Source: Bacteroidia bacterium (GTDB lineage Bacteria; Bacteroidota; Bacteroidia; SpSt-205). From it: a stretch of 41,134 bases of DNA. The position numbers were made by a program, and so were the translations under genes. The notes beneath the pieces were generated by a model. That model had not been told where the DNA came from, did not search any database, and was given only the letters and a program-made list of their open reading frames with translations. Below, piece by piece: positions 8,892 to 16,561 of the stretch (its first letter is position 1; every line of letters begins with the position of its first letter). The DNA is taken from contig JAOAHZ010000009.1 of NCBI GenBank assembly GCA_026414975.1, positions 72,038 through 113,171 on the forward strand, given 5' to 3'.

Positions 8892-10015
8892 AGCGTGCCC
8901 TTAGTAGAAGGAAGGATCCGCTCAGCTGCCTCTCGCTGAAGAGCTTCTCGAAGAGCCCGCCCCACCCCTTTGAAAATGGACTCGATGGTGTGATGGGCAT
9001 CTTCACCGTGAGCCTGTATGTGAAGGGTAAGGGCTGCTTCTCGAGCCAGCGTCTCAAAGAAATGCTTCCACAGAGAGACAGATAAGCCTCCGGGCGCTTC
9101 AGATAGAGCCACACGCCATACCAATAGCCCCCTTCCGCTGAGATCCATAGCCACCAAAGCCAAGGCCTCATCCATCGGTACAAGCCGCCAGCTTCCCTTT
9201 ACATCTTGTCCATAACGATGCAGGCCTCGCTTGTCCTGAAGTAGCCGATATAGCGCCCGACCTAATCCAATAGCCACATCTTCCATCGTGTGATGCGCAT
9301 CTACGTGAAGATCACCCTCTGCTACAAGCTCCATATCCCACCCCGCATGGAACGCCATAAGAGTCAGCATATGGTCCAAAAACCCTATGCCTGTATGAAC
9401 CCGAACGCGTCCTTCACCATACAAGGTCAGCCGTACCGATAGATTCGTTTCGTTCGTCTGACGGACAACATGAGTGGAAAACACCGCTCGCTTCAGTGCC
9501 TCTAAAACATCTTGCCAGTTCTCCACCCATATAGCGCCAGGCAACGAGGTGTCCCGAGGGTGTAAAGGGTTCGGAAGCCAAAGACCCCGCAAACCCAACC
9601 GCTGAGCCAAAAGCATGTCAGTCCGCCGATCTCCTATCACGAAACTACGCTCAATATCCAAGCCGGCCTCTACATAAGGCAAAAGGAAAATAGGCGAAGG
9701 CTTCCTATAGGGCGAGGGGCTATCGTTTCGGCTTCTGTCTATATGAAGGCCATACCAGATGACGCCCTCAGAAGCGCATAAGTCCATGAGAAGACGCTGG
9801 ATAATCCAAAACTTCTGCTCCGGAAAGGCTTCAGTTCCCAGTCCATCCTGATTCGTAATCAAGACAAGGCGATAGCCACCAACTTCCTGCGCCCATCGAA
9901 GAACCGACAGCACCCGAGGTAAGAGTCGGAGGCGTTCGCAGCTATCTACCTGCTGGGTATCCGCCGGTTCTTCTATAAGAGTGCCATCCCGGTCTATGAA
10001 TAGATAGCGGTGCAC
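8888..10015 (-). CDS. hisB: bifunctional histidinol-phosphatase / imidazoleglycerol-phosphate dehydratase
   Basis: The N-terminal HAD phosphatase (about residues 1-165) has FIDRDGT, LITNQDGLG and VIGDRRTDM. The C-terminal IGP dehydratase (about 185-375) has GIGFLDHML, DAHHTMED and EDAHHTIES, the metal-binding His clusters. I chose a GTG start at 10015, reading MHRYLFIDRDG (375 residues). It puts the first HAD motif a few residues from the N-terminus as in other HisB proteins, and a perfect TACCTTTG element lies 9 nt upstream. The longer frame from GTG 10078 would begin upstream of that element. The Cys-rich zinc loop of enterobacterial HisB is replaced by a Cys-free IDRSRNDSPSPYRKP. This is the first gene of the train; hisG, hisD and hisC are not in the window. 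Confidence 0.93.
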   Translation of the reverse strand: MHRYLFIDRDGTLIEEPADTQQVDSCERLRLLPRVLSVLRWAQEVGGYRLVLITNQDGLGTEAFPEQKFWIIQRLLMDLCASEGVIWYGLHIDRSRNDSPSPYRKPSPIFLLPYVEAGLDIERSFVIGDRRTDMLLAQRLGLRGLWLPNPLHPRDTSLPGAIWVENWQDVLEALKRAVFSTHVVRQTNETNLSVRLTLYGEGRVRVHTGIGFLDHMLTLMAFHAGWDMELVAEGDLHVDAHHTMEDVAIGLGRALYRLLQDKRGLHRYGQDVKGSWRLVPMDEALALVAMDLSGRGLLVWRVALSEAPGGLSVSLWKHFFETLAREAALTLHIQAHGEDAHHTIESIFKGVGRALREALQREAAERILPSTKGTL

Positions 10016-10024
10016 GGTCGGTGT

Positions 10025-10032
10025 CAAAGGTA
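10025..10032 (-). promoter_or_regulatory. -7 element (TACCTTTG) for hisB operon
   Basis: A perfect match to the Bacteroidota TAnnTTTG -7 consensus ends 9 nt before the proposed hisB GTG. A second match, TAGCTTTG at 10063-10070, lies further upstream and could be an alternative start site. The 194-nt gap between tRNA-Val and hisB otherwise shows no coding potential, and no His-rich leader peptide was seen. Confidence 0.55.
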
Positions 10033-10209
10033 TGGATAGGTCTGACACATCAGAGCCCAACACAAAGCTACTCCCCACGCTTTTCCGAAGCTCTTTAGCA
10101 GAAACCGAAGCCTTTCAGCGCATAGAGAGCTAAGTTGAGGAGCAGATGATGGGGAAAGGAAGCTGCCTCTTAGCTTAGGAGGACGCAGACCTGCAACCTC
10201 AGACGAGTG

Positions 10210-10284
10210 TGGGCTGTGGAGGATTCGAACCTCCGACCTCTGCTCTGTCAAAGCAGCGCTCTAAACCAACTGAGCTAACAGCCC
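10210..10284 (-). tRNA. tRNA-Val (GAC)
   Basis: A complete cloverleaf can be folded. The acceptor GGGCTGT pairs with ACAGCCC, followed by T8-A9, a GCTC/GAGC D stem, a CTGCT/AGCAG anticodon stem with loop TTGACAG (anticodon GAC), and a GGAGG/CCTCC T stem with loop TTCGAAT. The discriminator is A at 10210 and CCA is not encoded. Its 5' end is only 2 nt after the rpsA stop codon, so it is probably processed from the rpsA transcript. Confidence 0.96.
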
Positions 10285-10286
10285 GC

Positions 10287-12002
10287 TTATTTGGATTGCT
10301 GTGAAAATAAGGCCTTCAGTTGAGAGATAGCCTCAATATCTCCCAGCTTCTGGCGCGAAACGGCACGAGTACGGGGCTCGGGCAGAGCCGCCTCGACACT
10401 TTCCTCTCCCTTTTTCTTGCTTTTCCGAGCTGGACGGGGAGCGGCTTGAGCTAAAACAATCGTACGATTCTGCTCATCCAGTTCTATAACTTTGAATAGG
10501 GCAGATTCCCCCTCCTTGGGTATTTCACTTGAAGGAGGCTTGAGGTAGTGCATGGGACAGAAACCCTCTACACCAAAAGCCAGTTCTACTTGAGCTCCTG
10601 CATCGGTGATGCGAGTGATGATTCCCTCATGATAGCTATCGGGCTGAAAGACACTGCGAATCATGTCCCATGGGTCCTCAGAAAGCTGCTTGTATCCCAA
10701 GCGAAGCCGCTTATTGGCTACATCTAAATCTAAAACAACCACCTCTATCTCCTGTCCGCGCTGGAGAATTTCAGAGGGATGGCGCACACGCCGTATCCAA
10801 GACAAGTCTCGCACATTTACAAATCCCTCTACACCCGGCTCTAACTCCACAAAAGCCCCTATAGCTGTGTAGTTTTTCACTATGCCTTTATGGGTAGAGC
10901 CGACAGGATATTTATCTGCCGCTTGAAGCCACGGGTCAGGGGAAAGTTGCTTGACACTAAGCGTGAGACGCTGCGTTTCCGGCTCAAACTGAATAACCTT
11001 AGCTTGTATCCTGTCTCCGACTTTGTAAAGCTTGGAAACTTCTACGGGCGTAGCAGACCAAGAAAGCTCAAACACAGGCAGAAGACCCTCTATACCAGGG
11101 ATAATCTCCACTGTGATACCGTAGTCAGCGATAGCCACGATGGTTCCCTCCACCACAGCACCGACTTGTAACCAGTCGGGCGGAGCTTCCCATGGATTAG
11201 GTTGAAGTTGCTTGATACCAAGGTTGACCCGCCCAGAATCGGGATCGTAGTCTAAAACTACCACTTGAACCTTATCTCCAATCTTGTAGAGGTCCTCCGG
11301 GTGAGAGACCCGCCCCCAAGAGAGGTCGCTCACATGTACTAATCCATCCATCACCCCGCCTAAATCCACAAATATGCCGAACGATGCTACATTTTTGACA
11401 GTCCCCTCCAGCACTTGGCCCCGCTCTAAGATATTAAGGATACGCTCTTTCTGACGAGCCAGCTCCTCTTCCATGAGGGCTTTGTGCGATACGACTACAT
11501 TATATTGAGCTGGATTGATTTTCACAACTTTGAATCGCATGCGCTTTCCAAGCAGCTCTTCATAGCTATCAGACGAACGCAGTGGCTTAATATCCACCTG
11601 AGAGCCTGGAAGAAATGCCTCTATCCCACCAATATCCACCACAAAACCACCCTTCGTTCGACGACGGATGATACCCTCTATAGGAATGTCCTCGTGAAGA
11701 GCCTGCTGAATAAGCTGCCAAGTTCGCAGAGAATGAGCCAAACGACGAGAGATACGAAGGCCCCCATCTTGGCTATCGGCTGTCTCTACATAAACTTCTA
11801 TTTCATCGCCTGGGTGGGGAAGCCCTTCATCTGAACCCCACTCAGAGAGAGGAATACGCCCTTCCGCTTTGTGCCCAATAGAAACGAGCACTTCGCTCCT
11901 ATCCACAGCGATTACGACCCCCTTCACAATGGCGTTTTGAATGCGAGGGGGGGAATACGAATCATACAACTGTTTCAGGTCTAACTCCGAAGTTTGGCTC
12001 AT
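10287..12002 (-). CDS. rpsA: 30S ribosomal protein bS1
   Basis: bS1 brings mRNA to the 30S subunit. The 571-residue protein has six S1 OB-fold repeats at about residues 22-88, 105-175, 195-265, 278-352, 365-439 and 453-519, each with the strand pattern seen in SFGIFVDLGGVMDGLVHVSD. Repeats 3-6 are the best conserved. The tail (520-571) is low-complexity and basic/acidic. ATG 12002 lies 7 nt after a perfect TACCTTTG element, so rpsA has its own promoter in the 21-nt gap after the phoD-like gene. tRNA-Val follows after 2 nt. Confidence 0.96.
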   Translation of the reverse strand: MSQTSELDLKQLYDSYSPPRIQNAIVKGVVIAVDRSEVLVSIGHKAEGRIPLSEWGSDEGLPHPGDEIEVYVETADSQDGGLRISRRLAHSLRTWQLIQQALHEDIPIEGIIRRRTKGGFVVDIGGIEAFLPGSQVDIKPLRSSDSYEELLGKRMRFKVVKINPAQYNVVVSHKALMEEELARQKERILNILERGQVLEGTVKNVASFGIFVDLGGVMDGLVHVSDLSWGRVSHPEDLYKIGDKVQVVVLDYDPDSGRVNLGIKQLQPNPWEAPPDWLQVGAVVEGTIVAIADYGITVEIIPGIEGLLPVFELSWSATPVEVSKLYKVGDRIQAKVIQFEPETQRLTLSVKQLSPDPWLQAADKYPVGSTHKGIVKNYTAIGAFVELEPGVEGFVNVRDLSWIRRVRHPSEILQRGQEIEVVVLDLDVANKRLRLGYKQLSEDPWDMIRSVFQPDSYHEGIITRITDAGAQVELAFGVEGFCPMHYLKPPSSEIPKEGESALFKVIELDEQNRTIVLAQAAPRPARKSKKKGEESVEAALPEPRTRAVSRQKLGDIEAISQLKALFSQQSK

Positions 12003-12009
12003 GTGGGCG

Positions 12010-12017
12010 CAAAGGTA
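12010..12017 (-). promoter_or_regulatory. -7 element (TACCTTTG) for rpsA
   Basis: A perfect TAnnTTTG match, followed by 7 nt and the rpsA ATG. It fills the short gap after the phoD-like gene, so any -33 contact would lie inside that gene's 3' end. Confidence 0.6.
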
Positions 12018-12023
12018 AAAAAA

Positions 12024-13727
12024 TCAGTGTAAATGCAGGCGCATCCCATAATAAGCGCCGCCAGATTCAGCCCGCAAGAAGTAACTACCTGCCGGCTGCT
12101 CGGGGAGTATAAGCTGTTTCTGACGCTTCCAGTAAGAAGCATCCGCAGATGGTGAGGCCCACACCCGTTCGCCCTTATCGTTGTACAAAACAAAAACCAG
12201 ACTATTAGGCATCCGCTCAGGTGCGCGCCATCGGAGAGCGTAGGTGCGAGGAGCGGTTTCCCGAAGCTCAAACATTAGCCCTAAGTTAGGACTCGCAAGC
12301 CTGGACCATAAAGGCGGTGGCAGAACCTTATCACGAGCCCAACAGACCATACGAGCTAACTCTCCTTTATCTACTCCTATGAGGCGCACCACAGCCGAGT
12401 CTGGATAAAAATCTATAAGCCCAAAAGCAGGGCGGAAATGATTTTGAGATATACCCTGTCCCCCGCCGTTGAATATGTTGATTCCTAAATACTTAGCAAG
12501 CCGGTAAGACCGTTTCTCTGTTTTACCCACCCCCCCCGTCATAAGCTCTGGCAAACCGCCCATCGTACCATCCTCCAGCGTACCAATATGGGTATCACCG
12601 CTCACTACTATCACCCCCTTTATGCCCTTATGCCAACACCACGATAATAGCGAATCTTGATCAGACGGATAACCAGCCCACGTGTCCGCTATGTAGCCCG
12701 CAATAAATATAGAAGGAATCCGATACAATCCACCCAGCGTGGAGAAGGTCTGCCCGGGAAGAGCAAGCGCCTGCTGGATAAATAACTGGAGGTTGCGATT
12801 ATAGGTTACACCAGAAAGGATGACTTTCCAACGAGCCGTACTCTGAGCTAAGGCGGCGAGAAGCCACTCTCGCTGACGAGCCCCCAAAATAGATATGTCA
12901 GGCTTAGGACGAAAGTAGTAGCGTCCAAGCTCTCCCATCTCAAAGGCCTTCATTGTACCTGTACGGGCGCTGCGATTATCTATGAAGAAAAACTCAGTAT
13001 CCCCCCACCGAAACCGCTGAAATAATCCTTCCGCAGAATCAGCGAGAGGATAGTGAGGAAAATAGCGCTGATAAGCCCGCATAGCATTGCCCCTTATGAT
13101 GGGCTCAAAAGGATAATCGCCTATAGGCAACTTGAGCGTTCTGTATTGAGCGCGATAGTCGCGTCCTGTATTATCGGCAGCATAGTCGTGGTCATCGTAA
13201 AGATAAGCCCAGGGCGCTATACTATAGAGAGAACGAAGATTTGGGTCTGTATATCGCTTCTGGTAGAGCACACGAAGGTTGTCCCAGTTCTGAGGAAAAA
13301 AGCGAGTCTTAGGAGGAAATTCCTTTTCAGTGGTATCGGGATACCCCCAATCTCCTAAATGGACGATTAGATGCGGCTGGTGTTGAGCAATAAGCTGGTA
13401 GAGGCGAAGTTGGTCTTTCGTTTTAGGTACGAGGTCATGGCACGAGATAAACGCTACTCGGAGAGGGGATAGGGGAGGTGTGTGAAAAGCCCCTGATAAG
13501 ACGCGCCCATCTGAGAGCTTCACTTCATAAGCATAGCGTGTAGCCGGTTGAAGGTCGGAGAGGAAAAGGCAAATCGGTGGCTCCGCAGCGGTGAAACCCT
13601 GCTTTTGGAGGGTTGCTACGGAGACTTCTGCTTGGGTATCCCAAATGCAAAGGCGAGCGGTGTGTTCAGTAACCCCTCCTACGATAACCTGACCCCATAC
13701 CCAGTTAAACAGAAGTCCCAAATCCAC
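12024..13727 (-). CDS. PhoD-like metallophosphatase/phosphodiesterase
   Basis: The 567-residue protein has an N-terminal beta-sandwich (about 10-85, with VIVGGVTEHTARLCIWD) followed by a PhoD-type metallophosphatase domain (about 88-430). Metal-ligand motifs are ISCHD, HLGDWGYPD, YLYDDHDYAADNTG and SGDTHIG. The C-terminal 90 residues look like a further beta-domain (YALRWRAPERMP ... PAGSYFLRAESGG), as in secreted, surface-sorted Bacteroidota proteins. The only available start is a GTG at 13727, just 3 nt after tRNA-Phe. The N-terminal hydrophobic stretch ending in WG is short and lacks a basic residue, so it is a poor signal peptide. The substrate (phosphomonoester or phosphodiester) is not predictable. 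It is probably co-transcribed with tRNA-Phe. Confidence 0.85.
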   Translation of the reverse strand: MDLGLLFNWVWGQVIVGGVTEHTARLCIWDTQAEVSVATLQKQGFTAAEPPICLFLSDLQPATRYAYEVKLSDGRVLSGAFHTPPLSPLRVAFISCHDLVPKTKDQLRLYQLIAQHQPHLIVHLGDWGYPDTTEKEFPPKTRFFPQNWDNLRVLYQKRYTDPNLRSLYSIAPWAYLYDDHDYAADNTGRDYRAQYRTLKLPIGDYPFEPIIRGNAMRAYQRYFPHYPLADSAEGLFQRFRWGDTEFFFIDNRSARTGTMKAFEMGELGRYYFRPKPDISILGARQREWLLAALAQSTARWKVILSGVTYNRNLQLFIQQALALPGQTFSTLGGLYRIPSIFIAGYIADTWAGYPSDQDSLLSWCWHKGIKGVIVVSGDTHIGTLEDGTMGGLPELMTGGVGKTEKRSYRLAKYLGINIFNGGGQGISQNHFRPAFGLIDFYPDSAVVRLIGVDKGELARMVCWARDKVLPPPLWSRLASPNLGLMFELRETAPRTYALRWRAPERMPNSLVFVLYNDKGERVWASPSADASYWKRQKQLILPEQPAGSYFLRAESGGAYYGMRLHLH

Positions 13728-13730
13728 GTG

Positions 13731-13803
13731 TGGTGACGGGCGGATTCGAACCGCCGACCCCCAGATTTTCAGTCTGGTGCTCTACCGACTGAGCTACATC
13801 ACC
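13731..13803 (-). tRNA. tRNA-Phe (GAA)
   Basis: A complete cloverleaf can be folded. The acceptor GGTGATG pairs with CGTCACC (one G-T pair), followed by T8-A9, a GCTC/GAGC D stem, a CCAGA/TCTGG anticodon stem with loop CTGAAAA (anticodon GAA), and a GGCGG/CCGCC T stem with loop TTCGAAT. The discriminator is A at 13731. CCA is not encoded, since CAC follows. The 3' end lies 3 nt before the phoD-like start codon. Confidence 0.96.
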
Positions 13804-13811
13804 AAGCTCTG

Positions 13812-13819
13812 CAAATATA
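13812..13819 (-). promoter_or_regulatory. -7 element (TATATTTG) for tRNA-Phe and phoD-like gene
   Basis: A perfect TAnnTTTG match ending 8 nt before the tRNA-Phe 5' end, which would place the transcript start a few bases before the tRNA. A TTTG run upstream could serve as the -33 element. Confidence 0.6.
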
Positions 13820-13841
13820 CGCCAAGAGAGGCAAACAAACT

Positions 13842-14960
13842 TTACCTTGCCCCTTCCTCAGCTTGCCGAATGAGAAGAAACTCTGCAATGTTTTCAGCAT
13901 CCACGATTCCAAGAAGCTGCCCATTCTGCATGACGACCAAGAAGGGCTTGTGCTTCTCATTCAGTAGATGAAACGCCTCATGCAGAGGCAGATTAGGAGA
14001 AACCATGAGCAGGTCAGCGTCCATTACCTGAGTTAGGGATGTACTGCGCGGCCTACCCTCACTTAGTGCTTCTATAATCTGCTCCCGAGAAAGGCTACCA
14101 GCCGGCATGCCAAGGGGGTCAAGGATGAGAAAAGACCTCGCCTGAGAGTCTAAGAGCAATCGAATTGCGTCGTCTAAAGTTTGATTGACCGAAAGCAGGG
14201 GAACTTCCCGAAGCAGGGCATTGGCTACCACAAAACCCTGCATAGCGGTGCGCTGCTCCGCATGCTGGCGCTCCTGAGCCGCTGCTACAAATACAAAAAA
14301 GCCTATAAGGATCAAAAATGGATTGCTGTAAATCCCGAGCAGAATAAAGAGAACAGAAAACACCTGCCCTATCAGGGCTGCTACCTGGGTAGCCCGCACA
14401 TAAGATAGTTTCGTCGCTAAGAGAGCTCTCAACACACGCCCTCCATCCATCGGAAACGCTGGGAGAAGGTTAAAGAGAGCTAAAACCCCATTCAAAACGC
14501 CTAAGCTGACCAGCCAAGCCTGGAAAGACAGCATGCCCTCTCCTGTGTATATCAAAGCATCGGCTGACCATTCAGGCACCTCTCCTATCAGCAGTAGCAC
14601 TACACTAAAGAGCCCAATTAGCAAGAGATTAACCAGCGGACCAGCAAGCGCCACAACCAGCTCTTGGAGAGGCTTGTCAGGTATGCGAGCTACTGAGGCT
14701 ACCCCCCCAAAAGGGTACATGGTAATATCCCGAGTCGGAATCCCAAACGCCTTTGCAGCAAAGGCATGGCCCAGCTCATGCAAAATCACGCTCACCACAA
14801 GACCCCCAATCAAAGCCAGTCTCCAAACAATAAACCCCATTGAGGCGTAAGGAGAGAAAGCTGCACTAAGCAAAATCCATAAGACAAGCAGCCAAAAGCT
14901 CCAGTGGAGGTATATTGGAATACCGGCTATAGTAGCGATCCGCAGGGTAAAGCGACTCAT
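13842..14960 (-). CDS. site-2 protease (M50) with CBS domains
   Basis: This is a membrane metalloprotease of the S2P/SpoIVFB type, which cleaves substrates within the membrane. It has the zinc motif HELGH (His61, Glu62, His65) in a transmembrane helix and the third ligand in FPMDGGRVLRAL (Asp172), with about six hydrophobic segments through residue 235. Residues about 245-365 hold two CBS domains (SVNQTLDDAIRLLL ... FLILD and VSPNLPLHEAFHLL ... FLVVM), which usually bind adenine nucleotides and regulate activity. ATG 14960 lies 3 nt after a perfect TATCTTTG element and is preferred over the TTG at 14966. The substrate is unknown; anti-sigma factor cleavage is the common role of the family. 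Confidence 0.93.
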   Translation of the reverse strand: MSRFTLRIATIAGIPIYLHWSFWLLVLWILLSAAFSPYASMGFIVWRLALIGGLVVSVILHELGHAFAAKAFGIPTRDITMYPFGGVASVARIPDKPLQELVVALAGPLVNLLLIGLFSVVLLLIGEVPEWSADALIYTGEGMLSFQAWLVSLGVLNGVLALFNLLPAFPMDGGRVLRALLATKLSYVRATQVAALIGQVFSVLFILLGIYSNPFLILIGFFVFVAAAQERQHAEQRTAMQGFVVANALLREVPLLSVNQTLDDAIRLLLDSQARSFLILDPLGMPAGSLSREQIIEALSEGRPRSTSLTQVMDADLLMVSPNLPLHEAFHLLNEKHKPFLVVMQNGQLLGIVDAENIAEFLLIRQAEEGAR

Positions 14961-14963
14961 ACT

Positions 14964-14971
14964 CAAAGATA
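14964..14971 (-). promoter_or_regulatory. -7 element (TATCTTTG) for the site-2 protease
   Basis: A perfect TAnnTTTG match with only 3 nt to the ATG at 14960, predicting a leaderless or nearly leaderless mRNA. Confidence 0.55.
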
Positions 14972-15000
14972 CTCACTCTTTCCAAGGTACTGATAGAGGC

Positions 15001-15750
15001 TCAAGGATGAAGATTTACCTCATACTGTAGACCTAAATGCACCCCCCAAAGCTGATATTGCACAGGTTTCCTTTGAGGGTCATAAATAGATACTTCCGTG
15101 TTAGTCAGCCGTGCCCCCTTTTTCTCTATGTCTCCAAAACTACGCTCGTAGTGCAGCAAACCCAGAACCCAGACCGATGGCGCTAACCGAATACGCAGAC
15201 CGCCTGAAACATTCAAAGAGGGAACAGAGCGCCGATACATTTGCACAAGAAGAAGACGATCATCCGGGTCTGTACTTTGATCCAAATGGGTTAACACCCT
15301 TCGAATAATCTGTGGAGCAACGATGGACCCCTGAGGCAGGCTATCCCCCTGATAAGCCAGTTCACTTTGAGCAAGAAAGCTCAGGCCTGGAGAGATACTT
15401 GCCCAAAGCCCCCAGGTTCCGTGGGCATACTGCGGCTGAAAAGCAAGAGCCATACGAAGGTAATGAAGGTCTATTTCGGCCGCATAGCTCTCCCCCCGCA
15501 CCCCAATCCCATAGTACTTTTGACCCACCCCTTGGTAACTCAACTCTAGACTAGTAGCGAGGTAAGGCAGCCACCCCCACCCGAAAAACCCCACAACTCC
15601 AGCTTTATGAGTAGGAGAGGAAGTAGTCAAAGAAGAAGCATGGTCCGTGGAAGAAAGAAGCTGAGAGCGGCTAAACTGAAAGCGAGCTCCCATAGTGAGC
15701 CATTTTTGAGCTGAGAGGACCCCCAATAAAAGCCAGACCGCTCGAAGCAT
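15001..15750 (-). CDS. predicted outer-membrane beta-barrel protein
   Basis: The 249-residue protein begins MLRAVWLLLGVLSAQ, a short signal peptide. After it come alternating amphipathic strands rich in Gly, Tyr and Trp (for example GFFGWGWLPYLATSLELSYQ and VWVLGLLHYERSFG), typical of PorT-like or general Bacteroidota outer-membrane barrels. I chose ATG 15750 because a perfect TACCTTTG element lies 4 nt upstream and the signal peptide then begins with a basic residue. Longer starts at 15774 or 15777 would run into the divergent promoter. No catalytic motif is seen; function unknown. Confidence 0.7.
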   Translation of the reverse strand: MLRAVWLLLGVLSAQKWLTMGARFQFSRSQLLSSTDHASSLTTSSPTHKAGVVGFFGWGWLPYLATSLELSYQGVGQKYYGIGVRGESYAAEIDLHYLRMALAFQPQYAHGTWGLWASISPGLSFLAQSELAYQGDSLPQGSIVAPQIIRRVLTHLDQSTDPDDRLLLVQMYRRSVPSLNVSGGLRIRLAPSVWVLGLLHYERSFGDIEKKGARLTNTEVSIYDPQRKPVQYQLWGVHLGLQYEVNLHP

Positions 15751-15754
15751 AACA

Positions 15755-15762
15755 CAAAGGTA
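15755..15762 (-). promoter_or_regulatory. -7 element (TACCTTTG) for the 15001-15750 gene
   Basis: A perfect match with 4 nt to ATG 15750. It faces away from the plus-strand element at 15777-15784, with 14 bp between the two. Confidence 0.6.
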
Positions 15763-15776
15763 GGCTCCAAGCATCA

Positions 15777-15784
15777 TACTTTTG
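15777..15784 (+). promoter_or_regulatory. -7 element (TACTTTTG) for the YciO-like gene
   Basis: A perfect TAnnTTTG match with 5 nt to the GTG start at 15790. No clear TTG -33 element is visible because the upstream DNA is the opposing promoter. Confidence 0.55.
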
Positions 15785-15789
15785 TCCAA

Positions 15790-16416
15790 GTGGCTCGCTG
15801 GGACCTTAGCGGCGTTATTCCTCACAAACGGGCTATCTCGCAAGCATTACAAGCCCTCCGAACAGGCGAACTGATTCTTTACCCCACAGATACAACCTAT
15901 GCAATAGCCTGTGCTGTATCACATCGGACAGCTTTCAACGCTCTTTGTCAGCTTAGGGGCGTACATCCAGAAAAAAGTCTCTTCTCCTTATTTCTGCCCT
16001 CTATAGGGTCTATCGGTCAATATGCCCTCGGTGTAGATACGCCGACCTATCGCCTTTTGAAACGGATTTGGCCGGGCCCCTATACGATCATCCTAAGGCC
16101 TGGACCCGCTATCCCCCGCCACCTCTGGCATCGCCGAACTGTAGGCTTTCGCGTAACAACCCATGTCATTGTACAAGCGCTTTTAGAAGGGCTTGGAGAA
16201 CCTATGGTAACAGCCAGCGTCCCTGAGGGTCAAATCCATGCCTACGCCCAACGAGTAGCAGAGTTCTTAGACATCGGACCTATTCTGTTTCAGCAAACAA
16301 CTGTAATAGACTTGAGCGGTGGATTAGGTCGCATGCGTGTCCTTCGAGTCGGAGCCGGGCCTATCGGAGAACTTGAGCCGTTTCTCAGTCTCTCGGAGAG
16401 TTTCCAAGAAGCGTAA
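15790..16416 (+). CDS. YrdC/YciO-domain protein (Sua5/YciO family)
   Basis: The 208-residue protein has a YrdC fold, recognised by LILYPTDTTYAIACAV, KSLFSLFLPS, IWPGPYTIILRPG, VGFRVTTH and PMVTASVPEG. The nucleotide-site segments are looser than in the gene at 1-755: the SAN motif is ASV and the KxR region is reduced. It therefore looks more like YciO than a core t6A synthase; the role is unproven. The start is a GTG at 15790, supported by a -7 element 5 nt upstream. It is a single gene, divergent from an outer-membrane protein gene and convergent with the Smr-containing operon. Confidence 0.85.
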   Translation: MARWDLSGVIPHKRAISQALQALRTGELILYPTDTTYAIACAVSHRTAFNALCQLRGVHPEKSLFSLFLPSIGSIGQYALGVDTPTYRLLKRIWPGPYTIILRPGPAIPRHLWHRRTVGFRVTTHVIVQALLEGLGEPMVTASVPEGQIHAYAQRVAEFLDIGPILFQQTTVIDLSGGLGRMRVLRVGAGPIGELEPFLSLSESFQEA

Positions 16417-16533
16417 GAGCACCTCCCTAGGAATGCCCAAATCCACCTCCCCATTTTCCCGAACGCGAGGAGATAAACCTTGAAGCTCCAGGGGTAGAGA
16501 GAACGGGCGTCTTTTTCTACGACCACGGGACAC
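16324..16533 (-). CDS. possible small charged protein
   Basis: A 69-residue frame starting with GTG at 16533 lies just downstream of the Smr gene and overlaps the convergent YciO-like gene by 93 nt. Its composition is protein-like: a basic N-terminus (SRGRRKRRPF), then LPLELQGLSPRVRENGEVD and LGIPREVLLRFLETLRETEKRL, which reads as an amphipathic helix. The frame stays open upstream through DERRSGYVRLIV, so a TTG start or a frameshifted extension of the Smr protein is conceivable. A strong AGGAGG sits near 16556 but is spaced for an ATG in another frame. I do not recognise a family. Real coding status is uncertain. Confidence 0.35.
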   Translation of the reverse strand: MSRGRRKRRPFSLPLELQGLSPRVRENGEVDLGIPREVLLRFLETLRETEKRLKFSDRPGSDSKDTHAT

Positions 16534-16561
16534 AATAAGCCTAACATAACCTGACCTCCTT

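Noticed and set aside
10024-10251. 75-residue minus-strand frame spanning the tRNA-Val 3' part and the hisB leader
   Set aside because: It begins inside the tRNA T-arm and has no family-like content. The region is a tRNA plus promoter.
15111-15554. Plus-strand frames opposite the outer-membrane protein gene
   Set aside because: The minus-strand frame has a signal peptide, beta-barrel strand pattern and promoter. The plus frames are Pro/His-rich shadows.
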